Shown piece by piece: positions 6,343 to 16,695 of a stretch of 21,558 bases of DNA. Under the pieces are notes generated by a model. The model saw nothing but the letters and a program-made list of their open reading frames with translations. It was not told where the DNA came from and searched no databases. Within the stretch, counting starts at the first letter, position 1. Each line of letters starts with the position of its first letter. The position numbers and the translations under genes were made by a program. The stretch is from the IMG/VR virus record IMGVR_UViG_3300008266_000574, positions 1 to 21,558 of that record; one strand, written 5' to 3'. This DNA comes from a virus.

Positions 6343-6758
6343 TGGCTTTTGAGATAGCTAATAAAACTATAAGTACTTCTTCAAAAAGAACAGCTGTTGG
6401 GATATCTATACCTTTTTCAAACCAAAAAGCTATATTTAACCAGACATATTCTACAAAAGAACAAATTAAATCTAATATACTTAATTATTTATTAACTAAT
6501 AAAGGAGAAAGAGTCTTAAATCCTTCTTTTGGAAGTAACTTACTTAAACAAATTTTTGAACAAATTACCCCTGATTTACTCTCAGGGCTTGAAATTCAAT
6601 TACGTGAAGATATAAGTAATAACTTTCCTTTAGTTAGGATAAATACTTTAGATGTTATACCCAATCATGATTCTAACACAATCACTATATCTTTAACATA
6701 TACCGTTTTAAATAGTGAGATTGAAAACATAGAAGTAAATATAAATACTACCCAATAA
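6342..6758 (+). CDS. 25: baseplate wedge protein, gp25-like
   Basis: This 138-residue protein matches the gp25/GpW-like wedge family (T4 gp25 is 132 residues). Family hallmarks are the helix with NYLLTNKGERVLNPSFGSNL (48-67), in which GER and PxFG are the conserved core, then an amphipathic helix (70-92), then the closing beta strands (ITISLTYTV at 114-122). In the T4 baseplate gp25 joins the inner wedge (gp6, gp7, gp53) to the first sheath ring. Here it lies 2 bases before the gp6 gene, the conserved gp25-gp6 pairing of contractile tails. No Shine-Dalgarno is seen. Confidence 0.95.
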   Translation: MAFEIANKTISTSSKRTAVGISIPFSNQKAIFNQTYSTKEQIKSNILNYLLTNKGERVLNPSFGSNLLKQIFEQITPDLLSGLEIQLREDISNNFPLVRINTLDVIPNHDSNTITISLTYTVLNSEIENIEVNINTTQ

Positions 6759-6760
6759 AA

Positions 6761-8635
6761 ATGGCTACTAATAGAGATGTAAAATATTTAAATAGAGATT
6801 TTAATTCTTTTAGAAATTCTTTAATAGAATTTTCTCAAACCTATTTCCCCAGCACATACACTGACTTTAGCCCAGCTTCTCCAGGAATGTTATTTATAGA
6901 GATGGCATCTTATGTTGGGGATGTTTTATCTTTCTATTTAGATAATCAAATACAAGAAAACTTTATTCAGTATGCTAGACAAAACCCTAATTTATACACT
7001 TTAGCTTATACTTTAGGTTATAGACCTAAAGTAACAGGTGTAGCTACAGCTGATATTGAATTTTATCAACAAGTTCCTTCCATACAAGATATATCAAGTA
7101 GCACTTGGGTACCTGATTTTAATTATGCTTTAAATTTTGACGCTAATACTCAAATTAAATCTAATTTAAACGCTGGAACTTTCTTTTTAGTAGAAGATAC
7201 TGTTGACTTTACTTTTTCTAGTTCATTAGATCCCACTGATGTTTCTGTTTATCAAATAGGTGATGATCGCCCTGAATATTTTCTTCTTAAGAAAACTAGA
7301 AAAGGTATCTCAGCTAAAATTAATACCCAAAATTTTACATTTGCAACTCCAACTAAATATTCTACTATTACTATTAATAGTGAAGATATTATTGGTATAC
7401 TAGATATAGTAGATAGTGATGGTAATATTTGGTATGAAGTACCTTATTTAGCCCAAGAAACAATCTTAAATAAAATTAAAAATAAAAGTACATTTGCTAC
7501 AGATCCTAATTTAGATGATGATTCTAGTGTTGTACCCTATATTTTAGAATCTAAAAAAATACAAAGAAGATTTGTCACTAGATTTAAATCTGATAATCAA
7601 CTTGAAATTCAATTTGGAGCTGGAAGTGTTAATGATAATGATGCTAATATAGTACCCAATTCTGATAATGTTGGATTAGGTTTACCTTTTATAAAAGATA
7701 AATTAACAACAGCATATTCTCCAACTAATTTCTTATATACTAGTACTTATGGAATAGCCCCTTCAAACACAACTTTAACAGTTAGATACCTAACTGGGGG
7801 TGGATTAGGGTCTAATGTTCCTTCTAATGTATTAACTATTATAAACAACCCAGGTAATATTAAATTTACCAACTCAAATTTAGACCCAACTACTGCTCAA
7901 TACATATATAATTCTGTAGCTATAAATAACCCTAACCCAGCAGTTGGAGGAAAAGATGGAGATACTGTTGAAGAGCTTAGATTAAACTCTTTAAATACAT
8001 TCCAAACTCAATTAAGGACAGTAACTCAAGAAGATTATTTAATAAGAGCTTTAAGTCTACCCTCCGAATATGGATCTATAGCTAAAGTTTATGTTGAACC
8101 AGAAAAAGTTGAAAACCTCCTCCCAGGAGAAATACCATCAATATTAAATCTGTATGTTTTAGCCTTTAATAGTGGTAAACAATTAACATTGGCTTCTACT
8201 ACTTTAAAACAAAATTTAAAAACATATTTATCACAATATAGGATTATAAATGACTCTATTAGAATTAAAGATGCTTTTATTGTTAATATTGGAATAGACT
8301 TTGAATTAATATTATTACCTAATTATAATAGTAATGAAATTATAAATAAATGTATAATTGAATTAAAAAATTTCTTTAATATAGACAACTGGCAAATAAA
8401 TCAACCTATAGTTTTAAGAGATTTATATATATTATTGGATAAAGTAGAAGGTGTACAAACTGTTAAAAATATTACTATATATAATAAAGTAGGTGAAAAT
8501 GTTGGATATTCGCAATATGCCTATGATATAAATGGAGCTACTCAAAATAATATAATATATCCATCATTAGATCCTTGTATTTTTGAAGTAAAATATCCTA
8601 ACTTTGATATTAGAGGTAAAGTAACATCATTCTAA
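6761..8635 (+). CDS. 6: baseplate wedge protein, gp6-like (baseplate J family)
   Basis: This 624-residue protein is close in size to T4 gp6 (660). The N-terminal helical domain is well conserved: residues 5-89 contain YLNRDFNSFRNSLIEFSQTY, SPGMLFIEMASYVGDVLSFY and an LAYTLGYRP ending. A central beta domain follows, then the baseplate-J-like core at about 330-600, with VRYLTGGGLGSNV and the GKDGDTVEELR...TVTQEDYLIRAL block at about 396-432. A C-terminal helical/beta region ends in a short positively charged tail. gp6 dimers form the inner ring of the baseplate that triggers sheath contraction. Its direct neighbours, gp25 before and other baseplate genes after, agree. Confidence 0.95.
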   Translation: MATNRDVKYLNRDFNSFRNSLIEFSQTYFPSTYTDFSPASPGMLFIEMASYVGDVLSFYLDNQIQENFIQYARQNPNLYTLAYTLGYRPKVTGVATADIEFYQQVPSIQDISSSTWVPDFNYALNFDANTQIKSNLNAGTFFLVEDTVDFTFSSSLDPTDVSVYQIGDDRPEYFLLKKTRKGISAKINTQNFTFATPTKYSTITINSEDIIGILDIVDSDGNIWYEVPYLAQETILNKIKNKSTFATDPNLDDDSSVVPYILESKKIQRRFVTRFKSDNQLEIQFGAGSVNDNDANIVPNSDNVGLGLPFIKDKLTTAYSPTNFLYTSTYGIAPSNTTLTVRYLTGGGLGSNVPSNVLTIINNPGNIKFTNSNLDPTTAQYIYNSVAINNPNPAVGGKDGDTVEELRLNSLNTFQTQLRTVTQEDYLIRALSLPSEYGSIAKVYVEPEKVENLLPGEIPSILNLYVLAFNSGKQLTLASTTLKQNLKTYLSQYRIINDSIRIKDAFIVNIGIDFELILLPNYNSNEIINKCIIELKNFFNIDNWQINQPIVLRDLYILLDKVEGVQTVKNITIYNKVGENVGYSQYAYDINGATQNNIIYPSLDPCIFEVKYPNFDIRGKVTSF

Positions 8636-8639
8636 AAAC

Positions 8640-9797
8640 ATGGCCGTATATAAAATTTTTCCCGAAAAAGACACTACAATTTATTCTCTATTTCCTTTTA
8701 TGAATACTGGAATAGATGAGATTTTAGAAGCTACAACTACAACTTTTGGATTAGATGTTAACCCTCAAGTGAGTAGAGCTCTTTTAAAATTTTCAACTGA
8801 CCAAATAACTAGTGTTATCAATAACACTATAGGAGGTTTTAACAATTTAGGCGATACCAGACTTAAAATGTTTATAGCCACAGCTGAAGGTCTTAACACA
8901 GATACAGCCCTAGAATTCTTCCCTATCTCTGGATCTTGGAATATGGGTACAGGTAGATATTTGGATGATCCTATAACCCCTAATGGAGCAAGCTGGCAGT
9001 GGAGTGACTTTTCAGGCTCCAAAAGATGGCCTATTAATAATTTTTCCCCTTCAGGATATGTTACAGGATCTTGGGATCCTACAGGATCTGCTGGTGGGGG
9101 AACATGGTGGTTCAGAAATCCTGATACTAACACCATCTTTAATATAACCCAATCCCTTAATTACTCAGACACTAAAGATATCACAGCTACTATAACTCCA
9201 TATATAACAGCTTGGTATAGTGCCTCAATTAATAGTGGAACATTACATAATGAAGGTATTTTAATCAAACAAACTCCTCCAAATGAATTTATATACTCAG
9301 AATATAAAGCTACTGAGTTAAAATATTTTTCTATAGATACCCATACTATATATCCACCTCATTTAGAATTTAGGTGGATTGACTATTCCTTTAATACCGG
9401 GTCTTCAACTAACACTATTATAACAACTCCCCAATTATATGTTAGTTTAGATAATAATAATGGATTTTTTAGAAGTGGTAGTGTACATAAATTTAGAATT
9501 AATAGTAGACCTAAATATCCTACTAGAGTATTCCAAACTTCTTCTTTATATACTAAAAATTATTATTTACCAACATCTTCTTTTTATGCTATAAAAGATT
9601 TAGATACTAATGAATTTATTATAGATTTTGATACTAATTATACACAAATAAGTGCTGACAATGAAAGTAGTTATTTTACTATATATATGAATGGATTAGA
9701 ACCTGAAAGATATTATCAAATTTTAATTAAAGTTTTAATTGGGGGAGAAACTTTAATATTAGATAATAATTATTATTTTAAAGTAATAAACGGATGA
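8640..9797 (+). CDS. beta-rich baseplate/tail protein with DNRLRE-like domain
   Basis: The first 245 residues of this 385-residue protein resemble the DNRLRE beta-sandwich domain: a starting strand with KDTTIYSLFP (10-19), a mid R-ALLKF strand (46-51), FPISGSWNMGTGRYLDDP (94-111) and GASWQWSDF, then D-I-x-A-x-I-x-P-Y-I-x-x-W (180-192) and NEGILIKQ (204-211). The region is rich in Trp, Ser and Gly. Residues 245-385 form a second beta-rich domain ending in aromatic strands. DNRLRE domains occur in surface proteins and are associated with binding. The position after gp6 is where T4 has gp7 and gp8, so it may replace an outer wedge protein. Function in tail or baseplate is inferred from context. 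It overlaps the next gene by 4 bases. Confidence 0.72.
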   Translation: MAVYKIFPEKDTTIYSLFPFMNTGIDEILEATTTTFGLDVNPQVSRALLKFSTDQITSVINNTIGGFNNLGDTRLKMFIATAEGLNTDTALEFFPISGSWNMGTGRYLDDPITPNGASWQWSDFSGSKRWPINNFSPSGYVTGSWDPTGSAGGGTWWFRNPDTNTIFNITQSLNYSDTKDITATITPYITAWYSASINSGTLHNEGILIKQTPPNEFIYSEYKATELKYFSIDTHTIYPPHLEFRWIDYSFNTGSSTNTIITTPQLYVSLDNNNGFFRSGSVHKFRINSRPKYPTRVFQTSSLYTKNYYLPTSSFYAIKDLDTNEFIIDFDTNYTQISADNESSYFTIYMNGLEPERYYQILIKVLIGGETLILDNNYYFKVING

Positions 9798-10177
9798 GTA
9801 CTTTCACTTTAGATAAAACTTTATATAATAAAAGAGATTATAATATTTTTATAGACACTTCTTTTACAGAGTTAGTTCCTCCCCAAGAAGAATTACCTTC
9901 TTCTTTAACAGTATCTGACTTTTTTGCTTTATATAACACCTTATTTTTTGATATACCTAAAAATGGTGAAACCAATTCTCATGAATATTTAATTCAACAA
10001 AGTTCTGAGTATCTTGGTAGAGGTTTTATAGAAACAGATATTCAACCTTTAGTTGATGAAATAACTTTTCTAAGACAAGAATTACTAGAGACAAAACAAC
10101 AATTAACTAGTCTATTAGGAAATTCTACTTTAACTTCACAAACATTAAGTAACATATCAAATACACCTGAGTTATGA
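9794..10177 (+). CDS. small baseplate-associated protein with C-terminal coiled coil
   Basis: In this 127-residue protein, residues 1-28 (LDKTLYNKRDYNIFIDTSF) form a short start, and residues 40-76 (DFFALYNTLFFDIPKNGETNSHEYLIQQS) look like a conserved helical core. Residues 81-108 show a heptad-like pattern of Leu/Ile with Glu/Gln, so a coiled coil is likely. The tail is Ser/Thr-rich. The combination of small size, coiled coil and 4-base overlaps with both large structural neighbours suggests a trimerising adaptor or clamp in the wedge. I do not recognise a named family. Confidence 0.75.
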   Translation: MSTFTLDKTLYNKRDYNIFIDTSFTELVPPQEELPSSLTVSDFFALYNTLFFDIPKNGETNSHEYLIQQSSEYLGRGFIETDIQPLVDEITFLRQELLETKQQLTSLLGNSTLTSQTLSNISNTPEL

Positions 10178-13100
10178 GTAATTGTCAAAGTATATCAATT
10201 ATAGCTTCTGAAAATGTCACAATCCTCCCCCCTTCAGGATCTGATGAATTAGTAACTTTAGCAATATCTGACTCAACTCAAACTCAAACCTATTCAGATA
10301 ATGAACTTACTCTTATCAATCCTATAACAACATCTTCTTTATTTAATCCCGCTGAAGATTATATAGAATTCACTATTTATGATTCCAATGAAAATCATTT
10401 AAAGACTGAATTTAATTATGATAGATTTAAGATTTTACAAGATTTTGGTAATTTAGCCGCTGGATTAGTATCTAATCTATTAATAGATGTTATATCTGAT
10501 CTTATTTTTCAAGGACTAGATTTTGGTAAATATAATACATCATATAATTTTCTTCATAATGAATTAGGTTCTTCTTCTGATAATAGGACCTATAGTATAA
10601 AAGAAATATCTTCAAATCGTACTGAGATACGATTAATTACAACAGAATATTCAAATAGTGAATTAAGTGAATTAGTTAATTCTTTTTCATCAAGTTTATC
10701 TTTAGGGGATTATTTTGATAATTTCTATTTAAATTTTGGTTATAATTATTTATTAATAGCTAATAATATTTTATTAGACACTACTAGTGACCCTCATACA
10801 GTTCTAATTAAACTATATGAACCTCTTCCTTCTGACATTAGTATTAATGATAAACTATGGATTGTAACTAAAAAAGCTAATACTTTATCATTAAATGTTA
10901 ATTTACCATTAGTCCCTATTGCAGAAGAAGTTATACATCCTAAATTAAAAGGACCAAACTTTAATATAGACCTTAAAAATCAAATAAACCAATCTACCCC
11001 TCTTAAATCCTACTCAGATCTAATCAATGTACCTCTAACATCATCTTATAATCAGTTACAAAATCTTCTTAATCAAAAGGGTATTAAAATAAATGTAGAT
11101 TATACAAATTTTAATAACTTTACCCATTTCTCTTCAGCTAAAACCAGACTAGAAAATTTTTACTATAAAGTTAGTCTTATTGAAAACTATAATAATGAAC
11201 TTTCTTTATTAAACTCAATCACAGGTTCTACTTCAAGTTCACTCCAAGTATCTTCTAGTAAAGCTGTTTTAGAATATAATATTCAAGATATTATAACTAA
11301 CTTTGATGGATTTGATTACTTTTTATATTACACTTCAAACTCCTCAGCTTGGCCTAAACAAAATGGAGAACCCCCTTATATTTTATACTCAACAGGAAGT
11401 TCACAAGTCTTAAATTGGTATGGTAGTGATATAATAAATAATCCATACTATGGTGGGCAAATCTTAAGTGCCTCAGATTATGATAGAGAAAATCAAGAAA
11501 ATTTATTAAAAACTATACCTGAATTTTTAAGAGATGATCCTTCTAATTCTCAATATGAACTTTTTATTGAGATGATAGCTCATCACTTTGATAATATTTG
11601 GTTATATATAAAAGATGTTACTAATAAATTTGATAATGATAATAGATTAAGTTATGGAGTTTCTAAAGATTTAGTTGCCCAAATTTTAAGAGATTTTGGT
11701 ATTAAACTTTACCAAAATAATTTTTCATCAGACGATCTTTATTCAGCATTTTTAGGTATAAATGCTTCAGGAAGTTTATTACCTCCAACTGGGTCAGAGT
11801 ATATTGAAAATTATATAACCGCTTCTAATGAAGCCTTACCTTTAGATGATGTTAATAAAGAAATATATAAAAGAATATATCATAATTTACCCTTCTTATT
11901 AAAAAAGAAAGGTACTATTGAAGGACTAAGAGCCCTTATAACATGTTATGGAATACCTGATACTATACTAAGAATCTCAGAATTTGGGGGTAAGGATAAA
12001 ACTAATTTTAATGATTGGGATTATTTTTATAGAAGATATAGTAAGGCATTTCAAACTAAAGGAGTTGACACTGCTTATATATCTTTTCCTTGGCTTCCTT
12101 TAAAGACTCATCAACAAGCTAATAATGAATGGAAAGTCCCTGACACACTTTTATTTCGATTTAAAACCTCAGGAATCCCCCCATCTTCCCATTTTTCTCA
12201 ATCTTTATGGTTATTAGGATCTTCTAATAACCTTGACACTACTTCTAGTTTTAATGCTGGATTATTTTTATTTTATACAGGATCTGGAGCTTTAACCAGT
12301 GGATCTTATTCAGGTTCTATCCCTAGTGAAAGTAAATATAATGGTGACTTAACCTTATATATATCAGGAGCTAATGGAACTTATTTAAGTTGTTCAGTCA
12401 ATTTACCATTTTATAATAATGATTGGTGGAGTGTTATGGTTCGAAGATCACCATCTATTAATATAAATGAGACTGGTTCTAGTGATGTTGTGTATAGTCT
12501 TTATACTAAAAATAAAATATATGAAGGGTGGGATGGTGATAAAATAGGTTATCAAGCCTCATCATCTATCATAAACACATCAAGTCTATCTTCTTCAATA
12601 AATTACTCCTGGGCTACCTTTACAAGCAGTTCAGCCATAAATACTGGTTCAACTTCAACTATTTTACAAAGTGGAGCTTCTTTAGGATCAAGATTTGGTT
12701 ACACTGGCTTTACTAAATCTGATGGTATAAAAATACTAACCACAGGCTCAATTTATTTCACAGGCTCTTTTCAAGAAATTAGAGCATATAGTGTCCCTTT
12801 AACAGAAGAAGTATTTAATGATTATGTTATGAATCCTGAATCTGTTGAAGGATTAGCTTTAACAGGTTCTAATTCATCATTTAGTATTCTTCAATTTAGA
12901 GCCCCCTTAGGAAATGAATTAGAATTACCTACTAATAATACCCAATCTGCCCCTAATGTATACCAGGTATTTACATCGCTTCATCCTTCAATAACTGGTT
13001 CCAATATAAACTTAATAACTGCTTCTTTTGTAATTTCTAATCCTACAGATAATCCATCTAACTTATATCCTAGCCAAAGTTCTTATTTTATAAGAGACAA

Positions 13101-14154
13101 CCAAGAATCACCCTCTGATTTAGGAAATTATTTAATAGATAATGAAGAAATTTATTACTTAGACCAGCCTGCTGTTGGTATAAGAAATAGAATAACTGAC
13201 AAAATTAGAATTGAGTCTTCTAGTTTACCTAGTGGAAACACTTTAACACCTTATATTAATGTTCAACAAAAATATCCTCAAAGTGAAAGTTATACTCGAG
13301 ATGTAAATTATCTTGAAGTCGCTTTTTCTCCCCAAAATGAGATAAATGATGATATATCTTCAACCTTAGGATATTTTAACATTGGAGAATATATTGGTGA
13401 CCCCAGACAGATATCTGAGTCTTCTACTTCTTATAGAGATTTAAACAAAATTAGAGATGAATATTTCCAAAAATACTTTTCTAAATATGATGTAAAAGAT
13501 TTTATAAGAATTATTAAATATTTTGATAATTCTTTATTTAAAATGATTAAAGACTTTGTACCCGCTCGAACTGGAGTTTCAACTGGAATTGTTATTAAAC
13601 AACATCTTTTAGAAAGAAATAAACATCGCCCACCCCAAGTAAGCCAAGAAAACATTACCTATACAGGTTCTATTAAGTCTAATCAAATTTGGGACCCTAT
13701 AAATGAGACAACTTACATATCAAATTCTTTAATTGAAACTTTTAAAGGAGAAACTGGAGGAGTGTTTGAAACTTATGCTGGATTAGGAACAAATCCTGAA
13801 GGTCAGTCTCAAGGATATTCAAATAATATTCATCCTGAAGTAACTCAAAGTTGGTTTGAATTAATTCTAGGACCTGGGGGAGGTGTTTTTGTTACTAAAT
13901 CAACTCAAGATGAATTTTATAATGGAGAATTAAGTGGCTCTAGATATGTTGTGACTAATGGTGAGCTTAACCCTAATAACCCTTACTTAGATTATATAGG
14001 TATCACAGCTAATTATAAACTTAAATTTTATGGAGGTTATGAAGATATGTTTGTGCCTATAGATCTTTTCTTAGATGAAGCTACAACTGGATCTTTAGGT
14101 TATGCTTATTTATATTATGATACTGGTAGTGTTTTTAATCCTTTAAATATTTGA
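10174..14154 (+). CDS. large wedge-like structural protein with tail-protein-I-like blocks and an apparent LamG-like domain
   Basis: At 1326 residues this is the largest protein in the window. Residues 1-430 are mixed alpha/beta with no recognised motif. Residues about 440-600 resemble a tail protein I framework: IPEFLRDD...ELFIEMIAHHFDNIWLYI near 450-480, then IYHNLPFLLKKKGTIEGLRALITCYGIPDT at about 565-594. Residues about 655-880 are beta-rich with alternating Ser/Gly/Tyr and aromatic strands, like a LamG/concanavalin-type jelly-roll (SLWLLGSS, GLFLFYTGSG, NDWWSVMVRRSP, GSFQEIRAYSVPLT). Helical tail-protein-I-like sequence returns at about 1040-1160 (RDEYFQKYFSKYDVKDFIRIIKYF, DFVPARTGVSTGIVIKQHLLER). 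The remaining C-terminus is beta-rich. The place after gp6 suggests a gp7-like outer wedge arm. A lectin-like domain could contact cell-surface sugars. Confidence 0.72.
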   Translation: MSNCQSISIIASENVTILPPSGSDELVTLAISDSTQTQTYSDNELTLINPITTSSLFNPAEDYIEFTIYDSNENHLKTEFNYDRFKILQDFGNLAAGLVSNLLIDVISDLIFQGLDFGKYNTSYNFLHNELGSSSDNRTYSIKEISSNRTEIRLITTEYSNSELSELVNSFSSSLSLGDYFDNFYLNFGYNYLLIANNILLDTTSDPHTVLIKLYEPLPSDISINDKLWIVTKKANTLSLNVNLPLVPIAEEVIHPKLKGPNFNIDLKNQINQSTPLKSYSDLINVPLTSSYNQLQNLLNQKGIKINVDYTNFNNFTHFSSAKTRLENFYYKVSLIENYNNELSLLNSITGSTSSSLQVSSSKAVLEYNIQDIITNFDGFDYFLYYTSNSSAWPKQNGEPPYILYSTGSSQVLNWYGSDIINNPYYGGQILSASDYDRENQENLLKTIPEFLRDDPSNSQYELFIEMIAHHFDNIWLYIKDVTNKFDNDNRLSYGVSKDLVAQILRDFGIKLYQNNFSSDDLYSAFLGINASGSLLPPTGSEYIENYITASNEALPLDDVNKEIYKRIYHNLPFLLKKKGTIEGLRALITCYGIPDTILRISEFGGKDKTNFNDWDYFYRRYSKAFQTKGVDTAYISFPWLPLKTHQQANNEWKVPDTLLFRFKTSGIPPSSHFSQSLWLLGSSNNLDTTSSFNAGLFLFYTGSGALTSGSYSGSIPSESKYNGDLTLYISGANGTYLSCSVNLPFYNNDWWSVMVRRSPSININETGSSDVVYSLYTKNKIYEGWDGDKIGYQASSSIINTSSLSSSINYSWATFTSSSAINTGSTSTILQSGASLGSRFGYTGFTKSDGIKILTTGSIYFTGSFQEIRAYSVPLTEEVFNDYVMNPESVEGLALTGSNSSFSILQFRAPLGNELELPTNNTQSAPNVYQVFTSLHPSITGSNINLITASFVISNPTDNPSNLYPSQSSYFIRDNQESPSDLGNYLIDNEEIYYLDQPAVGIRNRITDKIRIESSSLPSGNTLTPYINVQQKYPQSESYTRDVNYLEVAFSPQNEINDDISSTLGYFNIGEYIGDPRQISESSTSYRDLNKIRDEYFQKYFSKYDVKDFIRIIKYFDNSLFKMIKDFVPARTGVSTGIVIKQHLLERNKHRPPQVSQENITYTGSIKSNQIWDPINETTYISNSLIETFKGETGGVFETYAGLGTNPEGQSQGYSNNIHPEVTQSWFELILGPGGGVFVTKSTQDEFYNGELSGSRYVVTNGELNPNNPYLDYIGITANYKLKFYGGYEDMFVPIDLFLDEATTGSLGYAYLYYDTGSVFNPLNI

Positions 14155-14163
14155 TGAATTAAA

Positions 14164-16695
14164 ATGCCTAAAATTGTAGGAAATGTTGGAGGTAATGTTG
14201 TACCTCAAGGTGTTAGTAAAGGAGTAAAATTGATAAAAATACATCGTTATGATAATGATAATAATGATCAGTCTTTTTATTTAGAAAATCTACAAAATAT
14301 TTCTTTTAATTACTCTGATGCTGGTTTAGCTAATTATACTATAGTATCAACTAAAGAATATGATGACTATTTTTTATTTGGGATTAGTCCAACTGGGGGT
14401 TCTCAACTCTTAACTTCTAGCGCTGATGATAATGTTTTAGATTATATTGTTCAACCTCAATTAGCACCTAATAGTAGTGATATTGTATTATCTTCAAGTT
14501 TTAAAGGATTTACTGAAGTTGGGCAAAAATTAATAGGTACTAGTGTGGCCCCACCTTTTCCTGATACTTTAAATTATTTTGGAACAGTTGGTGCTAGTAA
14601 TAGTGGTAGATATAGACCTACAGATACTCCTAATACTAGATTTACTATATCTAATCCTATTCTTTATTTTACCTTAAATGGAGCTACAGGACAATCTGGT
14701 GCCGCCTTTGTAGATATCCAATTTATAGCCCAAATATCAGGAGATGCTTTAGGTTTAAGAGATATAATTTTATATAAAAAGACTGTAAGTCTAGGAGGGG
14801 CTTCATACCCTTACAATGTTGATTTTACTTCAAATACAGCTGTTAACCCTACTTTTAATGTTGGGGCTGGGGGAGTTGTTAAATTTGGAGCTAGATTCTT
14901 TATAGCCTCCGGATATTCTACAACCTCAGTCTGGGGAACTTCTAGGACCCCTTCAACATATTGGGGGACTTTTCTTATAGCCCCTCGTAATGATAATACC
15001 GCAGGTGAAATTGAATCTTCATTTCAAATTGGAGTTGAAGATGATAATTTTAATGACTCTGATTATAATCCATTCTTTAACAATGTTGAAGATAGTAAAC
15101 CTTCAAGCAAATATTATAAAGTAGACTATAATGGGTCAACAATCCCAACTAATTTAGATTTAATTTTAAATGAAGCTGCTTTAAAAGCTGAAGTTAATGA
15201 CTATTATTATTCTTTAGAAAGACACACCAGACCTAGATATAAAGGTAGTAAATATGAAGGATTAGACTTTAACCTTTCACTATATAAAAGAGGAGACAAC
15301 CTCCCCTCAGCTGAAAGAAATGGTGTTTATTTTGCTAAGATATTAGGGGCAGGAGGTCAATCTCCTGAGTATATCAATAAAACTTTTTTCTTTACTGACA
15401 AATTAATAGATGTTAATAGTAATGTGTTTGACTCTAAAGACCCAGACTTTCCTCAATTTATAGATTATAAACATACTTTTGAAGAAGGAAAATATGTAGA
15501 TGTTAATATAAATCCTGCTACCCCTACATTTACGGGTTATACTAATCTAACAGGAAGACATAAAATTTTAAGATTAGGTACTTTAAAAACTTTATTAGTA
15601 ACAGGTTATAACACTGGAAGTCTTGATTATGTAAATAATGGATTTGTTTTTGAAAATACAAGTGAAGAAGTTGATGATAGTCTTAAAGATTTTAGATTTG
15701 TAGTGAATAGGAATGCTGATCAAGTTTTAATAGCTAATACTAATGATACTATATTATTTAACACCACTATAAGTGAACCTGAAGCTGGAGATAAAGGATT
15801 TACATATAGTAGTGGGATATACACTTTTAATATAACAGAAGATTCAACTGAGGCTACTGTTAAATTCAAAGCTAATCTCACTTTATTAAATAATAAACTT
15901 CCTTCCCCTAGTGAAGAAATTGGCCCTCCCACTAATTACACAGTAACTATTTTTAAAAACTCAACAATCTCTCTAGCCTCAACCACGGGTATTATACCTG
16001 GTTATAATAGTAATACAAGTACTCCTGGTGAAATTAATATATCTTTAGAATCTCCTCCAATAACATTTATAGATGATGATAATGTTCGTGTCCAAATTAA
16101 TGTAAACCAAGGTTTACAAGAGGTTAAACAATATAGTAATCTTCAAGTAACCCAAAATCCTTCACCCGAAAATATAATCTCGGAATCAACTTACCTGAAT
16201 CCTGTGACGGATATAACATCCACAGCTTATACCTCAAGTCCTACAACATTCCTATGCCTCTCTGAAGGTCTTTCAGAAAACTATGGTAATAAACAAATAT
16301 TATCTTCATCACAAACTACTTTTGGTTACTCACAAAATACTATATCTCCTTTCACACCCCAACCTGGAGATGAGATTAGATTTGGATATAATGAAGATAA
16401 TATGTTTAGAATAGTTAATGTTTTTCTCCCAACTGAAACTTCAACTGGAAGACTTTATTTACAAATAGATAGAGAAACTTCTATAACAGGTTCTTCTCGT
16501 AATCATTTTTTAATTAGAACATTTTTAAATGATAATGCTGGTATGACTCTTGATGTTAAAAAAGAATATGCTAATCCTAATGGAATTGATGGAACTACTA
16601 AATCAAGTACTATTAAACCTCAATATATTTCAAATGAACTTAAACAAAATTTTTCAAATATAGTGCGTGATCTTACTAATGAGGGTGTACTTTAA
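14164..16695 (+). CDS. large beta-rich tail/baseplate structural protein, unknown family
   Basis: This 843-residue protein is almost all beta, rich in Ser, Thr, Asn and Gly. Residues 1-60 contain the basic-to-aromatic start GVKLIKIHRYDNDNNDQSFYLENL. Residues about 150-280 form a Gly/Ala-rich beta domain. A conserved-looking block lies at 345-378 (DYYYSLERHTRPRYKGSKY), with Arg/Lys and Tyr crowded together. Residues 430-520 and 560-700 are further beta domains with short Asp-rich loops that could bind calcium. No enzyme motif is visible. It sits 9 bases after the wedge-like gene and before the fibre genes, which suggests an outer baseplate or fibre-attachment protein. Related proteins are familiar in marine T4-like phages, but I give no name. 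Confidence 0.75.
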   Translation: MPKIVGNVGGNVVPQGVSKGVKLIKIHRYDNDNNDQSFYLENLQNISFNYSDAGLANYTIVSTKEYDDYFLFGISPTGGSQLLTSSADDNVLDYIVQPQLAPNSSDIVLSSSFKGFTEVGQKLIGTSVAPPFPDTLNYFGTVGASNSGRYRPTDTPNTRFTISNPILYFTLNGATGQSGAAFVDIQFIAQISGDALGLRDIILYKKTVSLGGASYPYNVDFTSNTAVNPTFNVGAGGVVKFGARFFIASGYSTTSVWGTSRTPSTYWGTFLIAPRNDNTAGEIESSFQIGVEDDNFNDSDYNPFFNNVEDSKPSSKYYKVDYNGSTIPTNLDLILNEAALKAEVNDYYYSLERHTRPRYKGSKYEGLDFNLSLYKRGDNLPSAERNGVYFAKILGAGGQSPEYINKTFFFTDKLIDVNSNVFDSKDPDFPQFIDYKHTFEEGKYVDVNINPATPTFTGYTNLTGRHKILRLGTLKTLLVTGYNTGSLDYVNNGFVFENTSEEVDDSLKDFRFVVNRNADQVLIANTNDTILFNTTISEPEAGDKGFTYSSGIYTFNITEDSTEATVKFKANLTLLNNKLPSPSEEIGPPTNYTVTIFKNSTISLASTTGIIPGYNSNTSTPGEINISLESPPITFIDDDNVRVQINVNQGLQEVKQYSNLQVTQNPSPENIISESTYLNPVTDITSTAYTSSPTTFLCLSEGLSENYGNKQILSSSQTTFGYSQNTISPFTPQPGDEIRFGYNEDNMFRIVNVFLPTETSTGRLYLQIDRETSITGSSRNHFLIRTFLNDNAGMTLDVKKEYANPNGIDGTTKSSTIKPQYISNELKQNFSNIVRDLTNEGVL

